NCBI GenBank assembly: GCA_917880885.1
Contig: OU862909.1
Location: 35,772,405-35,836,404 of the forward strand
DNA: 64,000 nucleotides
Origin: Limnephilus marmoratus
Lineage: Eukaryota > Arthropoda > Insecta > Trichoptera > Limnephilidae
Direction of reading: 5' to 3'
Part shown: positions 11,350 to 21,334 of the stretch, piece by piece
How positions within the stretch are numbered: position 1 is the stretch's first letter
How the letters are laid out: every line of letters starts with the position of its first letter
Position numbers and translations under genes: made by a program
The notes under the pieces: model-generated
What the model saw: the letters and a program-made list of their open reading frames with translations, nothing else
The model's database searches: none
What the model was told of the DNA's origin: nothing

Positions 11350-11721
11350 TCTCTACATATTATAAATTAAAGTCCTCCGCCGCATCTGTCTGTCTGTTCG
11401 TGATCAACTCAAAAACTACTGAACGGATTTTCATGTGGTTTTCACCAAAATATAGAGTGATTCACGAGGAAGGTTAAGGTATGTAATTTGTCAAGGTTTT
11501 GTGAAAATTAGTTGAATTATAAATGAGAATGTCTGTATGTGGTGGACGAGCGGGCTGGCAAGCGGGCGGTGTGGATTTGATTTGTATGCAAATCTACAGT
11601 TTTATGCTGAGGTTGATGAAATTTTGCACATATGACCTTCGAAACAAGAAAAAGGTCACTGTCTAAATTTGATTTCGAAAACTTTGTGTAAAGTCCTTGC
11701 ATCGCCGGGGACTTAAGCTAG
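11350..11721 (+). mobile_element. Short non-autonomous Helitron candidate
   Basis: It starts A|TCTCTACATATTATAAA and continues with the insect-typical GTCCTCCGCCGCATCTGTCT, a CTACTGAACGGATTTTCATG block and GAGTGATTCACGAGGAAGGT. It ends with a 6-bp hairpin (AAGTCC at 11690-11695, GGACTT at 11709-11714) followed by AAG and CTAG|T. A 5-prime TC end, a subterminal hairpin, CTAG and insertion between A and T are Helitron hallmarks. No Rep/helicase is present. It is about 372 bp long. Confidence 0.6.
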
Positions 11722-12600
11722 TTAAAAATAAAATAAATTATTACAATTATATTAGATATCTCTTTAGTAAAAATATCTACCTGCTTATGATGTTGATAGT
11801 TGGTTTTCGTAAAATGCAAAATAATAAAGTGTTATCTATTATCTAGAATGTTCCAAACTGAAATGAAAAAAAAAAACATTATTTAATAATTGGGCTGCAT
11901 TTTATAAAGAAGTTTGTTGTAAAATTCTTTGTATGTTTGAGACGCCACATTACCTTATATTAAATTAAAACACAATGTTAAATTTTACAATACCAAACCT
12001 CCTGGAACAGCTTCCCTGCAGGGGGCGCTTAACCTTTTATTACCCTCCCCCGCGACATGACCACCTCACCAAAAAATATTTTTAACATAACTCAAACAAA
12101 AAACTACCATTTGAAAATTGAAACCTTTTTACTTATACTACTTATTTTAATTTCTTGTGTTTTAGGTTTTTGATGTTTCCGTATTAGATTTTCGACGTGG
12201 TAGTTGGAATTTAAAGGTGACACTTGTAGGTGTCGTGTGGCGAAGGAATCGTTACTCTCGTTAACTTATTAACATTATTGACTGTTACTTTTTATTCATT
12301 CGTTACTTTGATTCATAAACATGTTTCATGGGCCTAGCTAGGCGACTATTTAAATTACATTATTGGCGGATATGGATATTTCATTGTATCTAGCAGACTG
12401 TCGAAGGAAATATTATATTTCTGTTGATGTCGACAATCTGTTTTTAATAATATGCGTAGTACGTATTGTCGTAACTATATACATCTCCCTTCCTCCATCC
12501 AACCTACTGCCCGTGTATCTATTCTTTGACAAGGTGTGTGGCCAATATTACGTAACGTGACGTTTGGAACAATAGGAACGTTAGAAACTATCAGTCTATT
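11722..12600. other. No gene recognised
   Basis: AT-rich, apparently unique DNA. A GC-rich patch at 12000-12060 (CTTCCCTGCAGGGGGCGCTT) stands out but has no assigned role. Confidence 0.4.
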
Positions 12601-12762
12601 AAGGGAACGTACCCATACTACGTGACCCGGTCAGGGGGGGGGGGGGGTCTTCAAAATACCACGCTTGGTGCAAATGAGCGGCTGGGGGCTTAGGTTTTTG
12701 GTCACCAGGGGGGGGGGGTTAAAAATTGCAAAAAGTTGGTCACGTAGTATGGGTACGCTCCC
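12601..12762. mobile_element. Small MITE with 25-bp terminal inverted repeats
   Basis: The left end, GGGAACGTACCCATACTACG plus TGACC, is mirrored at the right end by GGTCACGTAGTATGGGTACG plus CTCCC. TA lies at each border, consistent with Tc1/mariner-like insertion. The interior carries two poly-G runs (12634-12647 and 12709-12718) that may vary in length. There is no coding capacity. Confidence 0.75.
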
Positions 12763-12955
12763 TAAAGTAACCTGTGCAATAATAATCAATTCATATATAG
12801 ATCTCTAAGTACTTTTATTACGACTTGTTAATGAAGCCTCTGTGCAATGATTATCTCCTTAGTGATCTCTTAGAGTGTAGATCTCGTAGAGTCTATTGTA
12901 GTAACTTATGACATTTTTTTATCTATCGTTTTATAGTCCAAGGACCATAGATATA

Positions 12956-13565
12956 TTTAGGGATGCAAGGTTTTTAAAAATATCGATAAATCGATATCGA
13001 AATATATCGAATTAAGTCGATATTGATATATCGATATTTCTTCTTTTTTTAAACGTTTATCGATTACGTATGTATATAATTTTTAATGCTTACCTTGCGA
13101 ATAAACCCAAAATTTGGATAGGTATATAAAATGTGTTTTTTTTTTCATAAATTAAAAAAAATTATTATTCCAGTATTTTATACCAGCTGTCGAACTTAAA
13201 AAATGTAACTTTGGTAGTCTGCTTCCTTGTAGCCGGTTTCTATTTGAGTTATAGTAGTCAACAGTCAGTGCTGCCAGTAATAGCATTTTACCCGATTTTG
13301 TTCGTATTTTAATTTTTTTATTTTATTTATTTATATTTGCGTATATTATATTACAATACATTACAAAATGATACTTTGTCTGTCCAACTGGGAAGGATAC
13401 CTGTTTCAGGACAGCCAAATTGTTTATTTAGAGTCAGAGTCAGTTAGAATTAATTTGTGCGGGTTTTTCGATATTTCGATACGATATATCGAGTTTTTCG
13501 ATATCGATATTTTTAGGGGTCGATATATCGATATTTATCGGTTTTCCGATATATCGTTGCATCTC
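12956..13565. mobile_element. ATCGATAT-rich MITE-like element
   Basis: Both ends converge on GGGATGCAA...TTGCATCT and are packed with palindromic ATCGATAT/TATCGATA words (12985-13065 and 13468-13556). TAGATATA at 12948-12955 and TAGATACA at 13566-13573 form a 7-of-8 target-duplication candidate, which would fit a hAT-type element. The centre is AT-rich with no transposase. Confidence 0.55.
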
Positions 13566-14110
13566 TAGATACATTGTTTAGTTCTGAAACCTGTTCCCAA
13601 GTCCTTCATTGTTATTTTGTTCTATGTCTTCCTCCTTTGTCCCAGATCTACAATTTTGGCAAAAAATCTAAAATTACCTACATGAGGAGTTGAAAAATGG
13701 CAGTGATATCGATCACATCTCGCTTTCGAAATCTCGCTAATTAATCATAAAATACTCATCAATATTACCCCAAAATGTCGGTAATTGTGACCTATAGCTG
13801 TGCCGTTATCCTGAAAGCACCCAGCATCAAGATCGGTCCAGAAACAGCGGACGAACCCATCAAAGGTAGGGACTTTTCCTTCCAATTGCCAAATTCTGTG
13901 ATTGAGGTGTCAACACGCAGTCAATTGTCTTGTTTAACAATTTTATTGTTCGTGACACATATGTATGTAATATATTTGGAAGGTACCAAAGTGCGAAATA
14001 TTTTTCGAATTCTTGGAAAATCTACGTGGTAAAGTAGCAATTCACATTCAACTTTCAAACGATGAGCTCTGGCGATATTAAATTTTTACGTATAAAACGG
14101 AATATATACA
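13566..14110. other. No confident gene; one exon-like patch
   Basis: At 13775-13868 a balanced-codon stretch encodes YSCAVILKAPSIKIGPETA and is followed by a donor-like AAAG|GTAGGG. It has exon-like features but no homology I recognise, so it is left as a note only. Confidence 0.25.
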
Positions 14111-14225
14111 AATAGATTTTCACGGCCAAAAGTATTTTTGTTATTAGTTTTTGGGGTTTAATGCCGTGTTGCGCTACCTTCTTCTTTAGCCAACGTTTCG
14201 GACAGCGTTGCAGTGTCCATCATCA
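14111..14225 (-). repeat. Penelope-like element, left terminal repeat (inverted)
   Basis: Read on the minus strand it carries CTGATGATGGACACTGCAAC, GCTGTCCGAAACGTTGGC, the AAAGAAGAAGGTAGCGCAAC tract and the GGCCGTGAAAATCT end. It is inverted relative to the coding fragment that follows, an arrangement known for Penelope elements. The hammerhead-like core (14189-14227) is intact here: CTGATGA, a 5-bp helix II, then GAAA, ACGU and GGC. Confidence 0.75.
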
Positions 14226-14525
14226 GAGTGGACGATCTCCAAAAGGATATCAGAACACTTTCGTGCCTGTAAACTTGGCCACCCTGACAAATCGGCAATC
14301 GCCGAGCACTTAATCGAAACCGGCCATTACTTTGGATTTGTCCCTGAGGTCCTGGGAAGACCCAAAACTCATAGAGCACGCCTGATTACGGAGGCAATTG
14401 AAATTCACAAAAATCCTACAAATATTAATAGAGACGACGGAGCTAAGCTCAATAGTTCTTGGTATCCGGTAATTGACGGTTACATCAAGGCTAAACGCAA
14501 AAAAACATGTTTAAGTATATTGTAG
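14226..14525 (+). pseudogene. Penelope-like element, GIY-YIG endonuclease C-terminus
   Basis: The frame gives RISEHFRACKLGHPDKSAIA followed by EHLIETGHYFGF, RLITEAIEIHKNPTNINRDD and SSWYPVID. This matches the conserved end of Penelope GIY-YIG domains: R-x-x-EH, K-S-A-x-AEH, GH-x-x-x-F, R-x-x-x-EAIEI, N-x-NRD-G, W-x-P-x-x. In Penelope elements this domain cuts the target. The reverse transcriptase and the GIY-YIG start are absent, so the copy is severely 5-prime truncated. An upstream in-frame ATG lies in the terminal repeat and is probably irrelevant. The natural stop is TAG at 14523-14525. Inverted and direct terminal repeats flank it. Confidence 0.85.
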
Positions 14526-14610
14526 CGCCAGATCGTAGAGGAGTGGAGCTGGCGACACGGTATTGCTCCTAAGTAGATAAATACAATCATCACCCCTAAC
14601 TATTACACTA

Positions 14611-14720
14611 TTACACATCTGCCCTGATGATGGACACTGCAACGCTGTCCGAAATGTTGGCTAAAGAAGGAGATAGCACAACACGGCATAATACCCCAAA
14701 AACTAATAACAAGAATATAA
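14611..14720 (+). repeat. Penelope-like element, right terminal repeat
   Basis: ACACATCTGCCCTGATGATG, GACACTGCAACGCTGTCC, GAAATGTTGGCTAAAGAAGG and ACACGGCATAATACCCC lie in the same orientation as the coding fragment. It carries a hammerhead-like core at 14621-14662 with one change (ATGU instead of ACGU in helix III). The distal end is diverged. Confidence 0.75.
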
Positions 14721-14799
14721 ATATATTTTTATAGTGGAATAACTTTGGGTAAAACCTCGAAATATGATATTTAATCATTCATTAATAGTTAATATTATC

Positions 14800-15080
14800 T
14801 TCAATGATTATCTCCACACAGGAAGCCCTGAAGAAAATAATTTCCCTCGGGGCCTATTTCACTTTTGAAGATGCTGTATGGAGGGTCTCTTTGGGGAGAG
14901 GAAGCAGTAAAAACATTGGAAAAATGTCAACCGTGTCCATATACTGGGCGCGCGTTTGGCGTGTTTCCCGACTATGCACCGGTGCCGAAGGGATCAATGA
15001 CATCTTCCATTGTAATACCGGTAGAACAAAGACAGCATACCTACCTGACACCTGTGTTCTAAAGATTGCAATCCACTTAT
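14800..15080 (-). repeat. Long SINE family S2, 3-prime part
   Basis: CTCCACACAGGAAGCCCTGA, GATGCTGTATGGAGGGTC, GGGCGCGCGTTTGGCGTGTT and CCCGACTATGCACCGGTGCC align with 39845-40100. The tRNA-like head is absent. Frames of 65-94 codons on both strands are by-products of this repeat. Confidence 0.65.
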
Positions 15081-15924
15081 TAAGATAGGGAAAACTATCA
15101 AATGGACCGCCCTTTTCTGCACAGACCAAAGGGTATTTTTCAAATATTTTGGGGCCCCAGATCAGAGGTGACGCTAACCTAACTCTGGCTTCGATGAAGT
15201 AATGTGTAAACTAATTTCTGTCATGAGCTGCGGAATTTTGAAATCCTTCAAACTTTCATCAATTAATATAGGACAATGTTTATTTTATCGAGTATCAGCG
15301 TTTTTCAATGCGATAATAATATTTTATTAAAAAATCCAATCGTGATACAACCGACCATTTTTAAGTGAAAAATACTTCCATTAGTTCGCAAAATTTCAAT
15401 TTTTTATGAAACTTACCCATCCGATTTTTATGTTACCGGAAGAAAAAATGCAATATATCTTGTATTAAATTTCTACAGAAAAAATTCTTGTCTTTCCCTA
15501 TTTATCAAACGAAAAAATGGGAGTAAAAAAATCAAGTGGGAGGCAACCGAATACCCTACCCAACATGCTTAGTCATTTACCCCAGAAGCCTGTCCGCTGT
15601 CCATTGTTCATGGAAGCATTAAGGAACCACTGATTCAAGAGGAAGTAGCCACATTTTTAACCTTTGCCATCTCTAACAGCTTCCATAGAGTCTAGAATCG
15701 ATTAGAATTGTCTCATTTCATGTCATTTATACCCATTCAATCCCACACACTTCCTTTCTTCATTCGATAAAGCCAATGACACTTTGAGAGCAATTCTTGT
15801 ACATATAAGTAAACATAATATGTGTGCTTATTCATAATGATTTATGAAAATGACGTCAAATAAAAAAAAAGATTCTTGTTCAACTCTATCCTTTTTCTAA
15901 CGGGTTCTTAGTGGACGGGAAAGA
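15081..15924. other. No gene recognised
   Basis: AT-rich, apparently unique DNA without long frames or repeats shared elsewhere in the window. Confidence 0.4.
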
Positions 15925-16420
15925 CACATATGGATATCCAGAATAGCAGTGTCAAGAAGTTAACTTTTCGGTTTATTTTCTGTATTACAGGGTAAATTAA
16001 GTAGCTGAAGAAGGATAATAATTAGACTATGGTTTTTAGAAAAGCAATGCAATTAAGTTTTCAACTAGTTTCACGGATTTCGTGTCCCTTCTGACTTACA
16101 GAATAATGGCAAAATGGCACTAGACGGATTTCTATAAACTGGTGTTCAGAACAGCAGTACCGTGAAGTTAACTTGTCGGATTATTTTCTGTATCACACGA
16201 ACAGAATAAAGTTGAGTAGCAGAGGAAGAACGATTATTAAAATCTGGTGTCCAGAACAGTAATGCCCCAAAAAAGGACATCTATAAACTGATGTTCAGAA
16301 CAGCAACTGTACCTAGGTAATCCCTTTGCGACGTTCCACTGTGTAAAGGTTTGTGTTGCACTGAAAATACACGTAGAAACTAATGTTCAAAACCGCAGTT
16401 AACTTTTCAGCGATGGTTTC
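15925..16420 (+). repeat. Degenerate tandem repeat
   Basis: The phrase GTTCAGAACAGCAGT (or CCAGAATAGCAGT) with GTGAAGTTAACTTKTCGG and TTATTTTCTGTATYAC recurs near 15938, 16141, 16246, 16281 and 16384. The spacing is irregular, about 200 bp for the two best units and shorter for fragments. It is an old local duplication series and does not encode a repeated peptide. Confidence 0.5.
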
Positions 16421-17339
16421 TAATTCCTGGTCGATTTTATGAGATTAATCTGATATGAACATCTAAATAGACCGCCATATTTTCTGCTTGCAGAGTACAA
16501 ATGCAAACCTATGTTTATTACTGCAGTAAAAATCACGTAGCTAATTTTAGGTAGTACTTATGTAGGCAACATGCTAATTAAAGTGGAAGCAGAATATCAG
16601 GAGATTATAAACAAACAATAATTGGAAAGTTGCTTCTTGCTTCCGATGAACGTACAAATAATATACTACGTGATTGCGTTTTAATCAGAGGAAGTAATTT
16701 TCGCAACGCTTTTGGAAAGCGTTCCGCTCAATATTAACGGTCCCATCTCACGCAATTTTCTTCATTCGCAGCACCGGAGCAAGAACTGTTTGAGAACTTA
16801 AATGATTGTAGTTTGTATTCGCTCATTATTTATGTACGTAGGCATTATTCACGCGACCATAAGCGGCGCTCGGGATTTATTCTTCCCGCCTCGTTTGCCC
16901 GAACCGCACCGACTACGTACTCCATTGTGGAGTCACTGGCGGATAATTTTACAAGAGTCTGAAAGTATTAATCTCGCCACGAAGTGTTATTGTTCGCCCA
17001 CTTTATGGGGCTGTTGAATGGACGGGTGATATTTGATATCGAACCTTGGACTTCAGTCTCCTGGCTCCGGAGCCACACGAAAATGCAGCGACGGCACTCA
17101 AATATGGAAAGGACAACTTGTGAATCATATTGTTACTTTGTAAATTCATACAAAGTGTTGGATCATTATCATTGAGAACTCAGTCGTTTCATTTCGCATT
17201 AGTGAGGCTAAACGCTGCGTTTTCCTTCCACGATGCAATTATTTGCGTGTTGGACGTAGAACGCAGAGCCTTAGGTATGAAAGTTGCATACATTTTCAAT
17301 TATGCAGGATGAAATGTTACTATTATACTGAGATCAATT
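16421..17339. other. Unassigned DNA with a GC-balanced island
   Basis: The stretch 16690-17110 is more balanced in base composition and poor in homopolymers (for example GGCGCTCGGGATTTATTCTT). It could be conserved noncoding DNA. Small frames at 16802-17425 show no domain. Confidence 0.35.
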
Positions 17340-17725
17340 TGGTAGGCGGGAATGTGTACCGCTGCCTCGGAAACCACTTATTAGATAACCAACACCTCTG
17401 CCAAGTGGTTCGCTACGTTTGTTGACTTAACAGGTTCATGAGGTGAGGTTTGTCCGGGACATGGCGGCAGTTGCGCCTTCCCACCTACTACCGGGAGAGA
17501 CTGGTTGAGGGAGATCCTTTGACCTCTCTTTGATTCTCTCGGAACGTTGCATTGCCATGCTTTGGGAGAGTTGGATTTATACGTCAGTTACACCTGGACA
17601 CACCAGATTCCAAACCACCCCTCATGCTTTCTCCTTCTAATAACTTCTTTTCTAAAAAGAGTCTCCCAAACATGACATAGGCCTTGAGGAGAATTATTTT
17701 TCTCAGGGCCTACTGTATGGAAAAA
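17340..17725 (+). mobile_element. Retroposon family S1
   Basis: It begins with GGTAGGCGGGAATGTGTACC, passes TTAGATAACCAACACCTCTG and CGGGAGAGACTGGTTGAGGG, and ends CTCAGGGCCTACTGTATGG then A7. The A tail and shared 3-prime end with other S1 copies show a retroposon. It shares no coding frame with the other copies. Confidence 0.65.
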
Positions 17726-19093
17726 AAGATTTGTAATGTGTGATATTCTTAACCTTCTGCGGGCTTAGAATTATACTGATGCGAAGGTAGCTTCGTAGAT
17801 ATTTCTCGATCTTCGATCTTTTTAATTTAAAATATGGCATTTAACCAAAATAAAGAGAAGTGACCGGGATCATTAGAATGCGCAAATCGTTCCATACAAC
17901 GAGTAAAGGACATGTTTAGTTTCCATTTCCAAAGTTCAAGCACGTTACCACCTCACAACATTTTCAACTTTGTTACTGTAGCGTCATTCACAATAGACGG
18001 AGCATTTTTCATCTCTACACATAAATTGTAAATTACTCAACTGATAATTTGAGATAGGCCAATATTTAATAATTTAAAATCAAATCCTGTTATTTGATTT
18101 GATTTTCCACACAACATAAAAAATCACAAATTTCTTTCATACCAATAAACAAACCATGTAGAAATGACATACTCGTAAAAACAAGAAAAAGAGAAAAATC
18201 ACCAGTGATTTAGGAAACAATTTGCGATGGGCAATTAGACTGAAGATAAAAGAAAAAAAATCCGTATCGAGATACGCGCATTTACATGTTTGGGTACGGA
18301 CGTAGAACTCTACAGGGCTTTATCCAATACAGAAGGTACGTGCACAACCATGTACAGTACGATGATGTTCAATACCCATGGTAGATAGAAGGTAAGTGTA
18401 TTGTGCACGGATGTCGAATATCTATGGCATAGAAGGAAAGTACATAGTATATTGTGTCCAATGTAGATACATGTACGTGTATTTGTCGCAGATTTTTTCA
18501 ATCCCGACACTGCGACGCGGCCGTTTTGCACGAGGCTGTAAATTGCGTCCGGCGCTGTATCGACGCCGATTTGTTACGAATTCAATTCGGCAGTGGAAAT
18601 GGCGGAATGCGATAAAATTCAAACATATTTATGGTCGGCCATTATCAGCGGATACGGTGTTACCTGCGCCGGTGCTGTGTACATTGTACGTAGCGAGTAG
18701 CGAGTAGCGAATAGGTGCCCATTGGATTATAAAAACGAATAAGATAGGGAAATCTTTTTTCTTACTTACCTACTGCTGCTTACCCGCCCTACCCGCTCTT
18801 TTGAAATAAAAAAACACCCACACATATAAATACGGTTCACCTATAAAATTATTTAAAATATCTCAATGAGGATCTATTGACATTAAAAATTCCACAGGGC
18901 TCTCAGTGGGTACCTGTCTAAATTATAAAAAAGCCAATGAAATTCTTTAAAGTTTTTTTCTTTTTCTATCTTGAATTTATAGGTCAATGAAACCATTTTT
19001 AACTAAAAATTTCGTTTTGATCAATATGTATTCGGCATTTAAATTTCCATCTGGTCATTGAAAAAACAGTAATTAAGAATGGATACGTTTTAA
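17726..19093. other. No gene recognised; CpG-rich patch
   Basis: AT-rich DNA surrounds a CpG-richer island at 18500-18715 (GACACTGCGACGCGGCCG), which produces frames on both strands. A TAGCGAGTAGCGAGTAGCGA microrepeat lies at about 18690-18712. There is no recognisable protein. Confidence 0.4.
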
Positions 19094-19235
19094 GATTTTC
19101 ACGGCCAAAAGCATTCTCGTTATTTGTTTTTGGGGTGTTATGCCGTGTTGCGGTACCTCCTTCTTTAGCCAACGTTTCGGACATCGTTGCAGTGTCCATC
19201 ATCAAGGCAGATCCGGTAGATGTGTCGGAATCCGG
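19094..19235 (-). repeat. Solitary Penelope-like terminal repeat
   Basis: The minus strand reads ATCTGCCTTGATGATGGACA, CTGCAACGATGTCCGAAACG, TTGGCTAAAGAAGGAGGTAC and the GGCCGTGAAAATCT end. Only one arm is present. The core has CTTGATGA instead of CTGATGA, so the ribozyme-like fold is probably damaged. Confidence 0.7.
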
Positions 19236-19353
19236 TGTTTTGATTAAATGAAAAGTATTTTTAAGTAAACTCTGATGAAGTAAGCATTGCTAACCATTTT
19301 TCATTTCGTTTTTTAAACAATAAACGTGGTTAAAACTAAGTATCCCATTAATT

Positions 19354-20995
19354 TTGAAAAAATATATCTTATCAACCAATTACCGTCCTATTTCATTACT
19401 ATCAAACATTGCAAAAATATTTGAAAAAATTGCCAAAAAAAGAATAACACATTTCATTAAGATCAATAACATAATTCACAAAAACCATGGATTCATGGAA
19501 AACAAAAGCACAAAAGACGCCATTGCTAAATTATCTAGTACTATACAAAACGCTTTAGATAAATCATTAAAATGTGTTGGTATTTTTGTAGATCTCCAAA
19601 AAGCTTTCGACAGTATATCACATGTCAAATTAATACAAAAATTAAAGGTTGTGGGTTTTAATGACAGAGCACTAAATTGGCTAAAAAGTTATATTCACAA
19701 AAGAACACAAATTGTAAAAATTAATCAGACACCAAGTCTACCAATCACAAGTGAATTTGGGATACCGCAAGGTACTGTTTTGGGACCATTACTTTTTATC
19801 ATGTACGTAAACGATATTTTTAAACAAAACCTCAGTGGAACCGTTATATCTTATGCGGACGACACGATTATCATAATTAAGGGTAGTGACTGGAAAATTG
19901 TAAACTAAAATGCAAATAATGACATCCATATCCTAAAAACCTGGTTCGATACAAACCTTCTTACAATCAATGCAAAAAAAACAGTTTATATCCCTTTCTC
20001 AATAAATAAATCCAAAACTTATCCCAACATTAATATAATTATACGCAACACAAAATGTAACAAAGATGTCTGTAATAATTCATGTACCATATTAAACCAT
20101 GCAACCGAAATAAAGTACCTGGGTGTAATTGTAGACCAACATATGAAATGGAACAGACACATTTGTGAACTTGTTAAACGCATTAGGAAATGTATCTATA
20201 TATTCATTAGATTAAGAAATATTCTCAAATTAAACAACCTAAAAAAAGTCTATTATGCACTAGTCCAATCACTAATTCAGTATGGAATCATTGGATGGGG
20301 AGGTGCATATGAAAAAATTATAAGTCCTGTAAATGTGGTACAAAAACTAATTATTAAAGTAATTTTAAAAAAACCACCAACATTCCCTTCAGCATCATTG
20401 TTCAAAATTTTCGAAGTACCAAAAATTGAAGACCTCTATAAAAAAGATTCAATACTGCAAATATTCAAAGAAAATGTAACTAAAAAATTTAAACTCACCT
20501 CATCATTAAGGCATAAATTTAACTTCCAAATTCCTCTATTTTCAACATAACAAATGCACAACAATTATATTTACAAAGGCATAAAATATTTTAATAATCT
20601 TCCCGAAGAAATTAAAAAAATAAAAGATTTCGTAACCAGTGGCGGCTCGTGACTTTTGGGTGTGCTAGGGTGCTAATATTAAAAAAATGACATCATGGAT
20701 GTTGTCGTATGCAAAACATATATTTTTTTTTTTCAAAAATTGGTGTTTTGTATGAAGATTTTTCAAGAAATCGGTGCGGCGCACTGCCAAACTGAAACTT
20801 TCTGAAATTTTTCATACAAAAAACAGATTTTCAAAAAAAACAAAAAAAATTTTTTCGGCTACAACAACATCAATAAAGCCATTTTTTTAAATATCAGCAC
20901 TCTATCACACCCAAAAGTCACGAGCCGCCACTGTTCGTAACATTCATGAAAAAGATCAAATTAATCTTTAAAAAAAATCAACAACCATAACAACA
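19354..20995 (+). pseudogene. LINE reverse transcriptase, C-terminal two-thirds
   Basis: One frame runs from 19354 to about 20995, broken by only two in-frame stops (TAA 19906-19908 and 20548-20550) and by a MITE at 20637. It shows NYRPISLLSNIAKIFEK, FVDLQKAFDSISH, GIPQGTVLGPLLFIMYVNDI and SYADDT, where YADD is the catalytic pair. The thumb region EIKYLGVIVDQHMKWNRHI, IQYGIIGWGG and the tail PEEIKKIKDF follow. It copies element RNA by target-primed reverse transcription. The endonuclease and ORF1 are absent (5-prime truncation). It belongs to the Jockey/CR1/Daphne-like group; the exact clade is not settled. Related copies lie at 61834-62235, 63171-63900 and, more distantly, 55965-57080. Confidence 0.9.
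20637..20933. mobile_element. hAT-type MITE nested in LINE
   Basis: The 297-bp insert has imperfect terminal inverted repeats of about 44 bp beginning CAGTGGCGGCTCGTGACTTT. It is flanked by the exact 8-bp duplication TTCGTAAC (20629-20636 and 20934-20941). The paralogous LINE at 61834 shows the uninterrupted site GATTTCGTAACATTC. An 8-bp duplication and CAGTGGCG ends point to the hAT superfamily. It encodes nothing. Confidence 0.95.
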
Positions 20996-21330
20996 CCAAT
21001 CAAAATGTTATAACTTCAATTCATAGCATATCAAAAATTAACATCACAACATAGTTTATATTTATTGTATACACTAAGTAAAATGTATGTTATAAAAGTG
21101 AAAAATAGTAGTTTATATATTATATTTATATATAGTTTATATTTATTGGAAAATGTAAGTAAAATGTATGTTATAAAAATGAACTAGCTGTAAAAAAACT
21201 CCTACGCCAAGCTCAAGAGCTAGTACTCTTCATTGGCGTAGAATTTCATAAAATCATGTATCTTTTCATTAAAAAAAAAATAAAAATAAAAATAAATAAT
21301 AAAAAAAATTTTTTTTTTAAAAAGTACCAT
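20996..21330 (+). mobile_element. LINE 3-prime UTR with stem-loop and A-rich tail
   Basis: It continues the reverse transcriptase above. A nested stem-loop at 21209-21243 (CCTACGCCAA paired with TTGGCGTAG, and inside it AAGAG with CTCTT) precedes an A-rich tail ending near 21320. The same UTR is almost identical at 61920-62235. Such 3-prime hairpins are often recognised by the LINE reverse transcriptase. Confidence 0.8.
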
Positions 21331-21334
21331 TACA

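Noticed and set aside
10920..11477. 185-codon open frame on plus, and overlapping 87-107-codon frames on minus
   Set aside because: They lie over retroposon S1 and the start of the Helitron. The other S1 copies do not share the frames.
13775..14032. Possible exon (YSCAVILKAPSIKIGPETA) with donor-like AAAG|GTAGGG
   Set aside because: Balanced codons and a donor are suggestive, but no family was recognised and no partner exon was found.
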